The position numbers were made by a program, and so were the translations under genes. From assembly GCA_902766135.1 (NCBI GenBank), contig CACXCK010000058.1, forward strand, positions 1 to 6,469: 6,469 nt of DNA. Direction: 5' to 3'. Positions 5,870-6,469 of the stretch are shown here, one piece after another; position 1 is the first letter of the stretch, and each line of letters opens with the position of its first letter. This DNA is from an uncultured Erysipelotrichaceae bacterium. GTDB lineage: Bacteria; Bacillota_I; Bacilli_A; RF39; UBA660. The notes under the pieces are model-generated. The model had not been told where the DNA came from. It did no database searches and saw only the letters and a program-made list of their open reading frames with translations.

Positions 5870-5981
5870 TTATTACCGTAACAACTCATTTAAAAAAGAA
5901 GATTACGATATAATATATGATTATCTAAAATTAAAATTAAGTGACCAAAAAAATGAAATAAAGAAAGTAAAAAAACAATAA
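5841..5981 (+). CDS. 46-aa overlapping small ORF or frameshifted C-terminus
   Basis: This ORF starts at ATG 5841 within the end of the 174-aa gene, overlaps it by 29 nt in another frame, and has a weak ribosome site (AAAGG, 5828-5832, spacing 8). The peptide is highly charged and Tyr/Lys/Asp-rich (EIDYYRNNSFKKEDYD) with a basic tail (KKVKKQ), similar in amino-acid style to the gene it overlaps. Two readings fit. It may be a separate, translationally coupled small protein. Alternatively it may be the true C-terminus of the upstream protein, reached by a +1 shift at the A8 tract (5854-5861). I do not recognise a family. Confidence 0.5.
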   Translation: MIYYQKKEIDYYRNNSFKKEDYDIIYDYLKLKLSDQKNEIKKVKKQ

Positions 5982-6009
5982 AATAATGTTTGATTTAACT
6001 CTTTTCTAA

Positions 6010-6038
6010 TTTACAAAAAGAAATATATAATATATAAT
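6010..6038 (+). promoter_or_regulatory. near-consensus promoter of the surface-protein gene
   Basis: TTTACA (6010-6015) and a perfect TATAAT (6033-6038) are spaced by 17 bp. The expected start is near 6045, just ahead of AGGTGAT (6048-6054). The surrounding alternating AT sequence contains other TATA-like words, so the exact -10 is not unique. I see no terminator between the 46-aa ORF and this promoter. Confidence 0.72.
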
Positions 6039-6058
6039 ATTAATAATAGGTGATAAAT

Positions 6059-6469
6059 ATGAAAATACTAAAATATATAATTATTATGTTATGTATGACT
6101 ATAACAATTGCTGTTTTAACATTTGAAAACAGTAAAATTGAAGAAAATAATTATTATGCGTTTTATATAGGCGAAACACCATCAGATACAGCCCCGGCCT
6201 CTAACTCAGGATATATGTTTGACCATGCTGATTGTACTAATGCTGCCAACGTTGTATGGGATGATGTTAATTGGACAGCTAAAATAACTGATTTAACCAC
6301 CAGTAGAACAAAATGTACTCTATATTTCAAAGAAGATAGAAGAGCAGCAACAGCTATAAAGAATACAATAGGCGATGCAGACCCAACATCAACAGCAGTT
6401 ATCGATAAAGGAACAGATGCATCTGGATGTACAAATACTCTAGCTTATGACGACTTTGGTAACTTAAGA
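6059..6469 (+). CDS. secreted or surface protein, N-terminal part (runs off window)
   Basis: The first 137 residues are present and the frame is open to the window end. Residues 1-5 are basic (MKILK) and about 6-22 are hydrophobic, giving a signal peptide or N-terminal anchor; Cys12 does not sit in a lipobox, and no clear A-x-A cleavage site is visible. After it comes a Ser/Thr/Asp/Ala-rich extracellular-looking stretch. Cys59, Cys86 and Cys124 are spaced as in a family I remember from uncultured gut Bacillota, in which a Cys-x-x-Gly/Ala-x-x-W-x-x-x-x-W pattern is followed by T-x-T-K-C-x-L-Y-F and then a longer Trp-containing domain. Here the matching parts are CTNAANVVWD, NWTAKI and RTKCTLYF. 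The function of that family is not known to me. ATG 6059 lies 4 nt after AGGTGAT. Codon use is richer in C (for example GCC CCG GCC) than in the suf genes. Confidence 0.82.
   Translation, partial: MKILKYIIIMLCMTITIAVLTFENSKIEENNYYAFYIGETPSDTAPASNSGYMFDHADCTNAANVVWDDVNWTAKITDLTTSRTKCTLYFKEDRRAATAIKNTIGDADPTSTAVIDKGTDASGCTNTLAYDDFGNLR

Noticed and set aside
5974..6000. Terminator after the 46-aa ORF
   Set aside because: Only a 5-bp AT stem (AAACA/TGTTT) can be drawn, with a long loop and no T tract.
6020..6047. AT alternating repeat as a tandem repeat or origin-like element
   Set aside because: It is short, is explained by the TATAAT promoter context in AT-rich DNA, and no DnaA boxes or iterons accompany it.
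91..6469. Mycoplasma-type genetic code (TGA as Trp)
   Set aside because: No in-frame TGA occurs in the clear genes, Trp is encoded by TGG (for example in sufS), and one gene ends in TGA.
1..6469. CRISPR array, tRNA, rRNA, insertion sequence or attachment site
   Set aside because: I found no spaced direct repeats, cloverleaf-like segments, transposase ORFs or terminal inverted repeats.

Overview
The window is AT-rich, single-strand-oriented DNA (every gene on +) from a low-GC Gram-positive bacterium. The gene content (ThiI without a rhodanese domain, SufC-D-S-U order), the strong Shine-Dalgarno sites of GGAGG or AGGTGAT type, and a surface-protein family I associate with uncultured gut Bacillota/Mollicutes-like lineages (RF39/CAG type) point to a small-genome Bacilli-related organism. 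This placement is inference from style and families, not a database result. TGA is used as a stop and TGG encodes Trp, so the standard bacterial code fits.

Layout. Positions 1-90 hold a possible terminator of an upstream gene and a sigma-A-type promoter for thiI. thiI (91-1269) encodes the tRNA 4-thiouridine sulfurtransferase and ends in a perfect-stem intrinsic terminator whose left arm lies inside its last codons. Next come a doubtful 35-codon ORF (1311-1418), a clear promoter and an unrecognised 218-aa protein (1474-2130), closed by another strong terminator. A compact operon follows: sufC (2211-2978), a half-length SufB/SufD-family scaffold (2971-3618), sufS (3611-4807) and sufU (4808-5230). 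Its genes overlap or abut, and a terminator follows at 5246-5273. The right end looks different in base composition. It holds a promoter whose -10 box is the centre of a perfect 13+13 bp inverted repeat, an unrecognised 174-aa protein (5345-5869), an overlapping 46-aa ORF (5841-5981), and then a near-consensus promoter driving the N-terminal part of a secreted or surface protein that runs off the window.

How the genes work together. SufS (cysteine desulfurase) and SufU (zinc-dependent persulfide acceptor) would mobilise sulfur from cysteine. SufC (ATPase) plus the SufD-like scaffold would build Fe-S clusters. ThiI next door uses the same kind of persulfide for tRNA thiolation. The main oddity is that the operon ends with a terminator without any sufB, and its only scaffold protein is about half the normal SufB or SufD length. 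It keeps the C-terminal beta-helix/SufC-docking region, including the conserved His. This is either a reduced one-scaffold SUF machine or a split locus with sufB elsewhere. The second most notable signal is the palindromic operator on the -10 box at 5295-5327.
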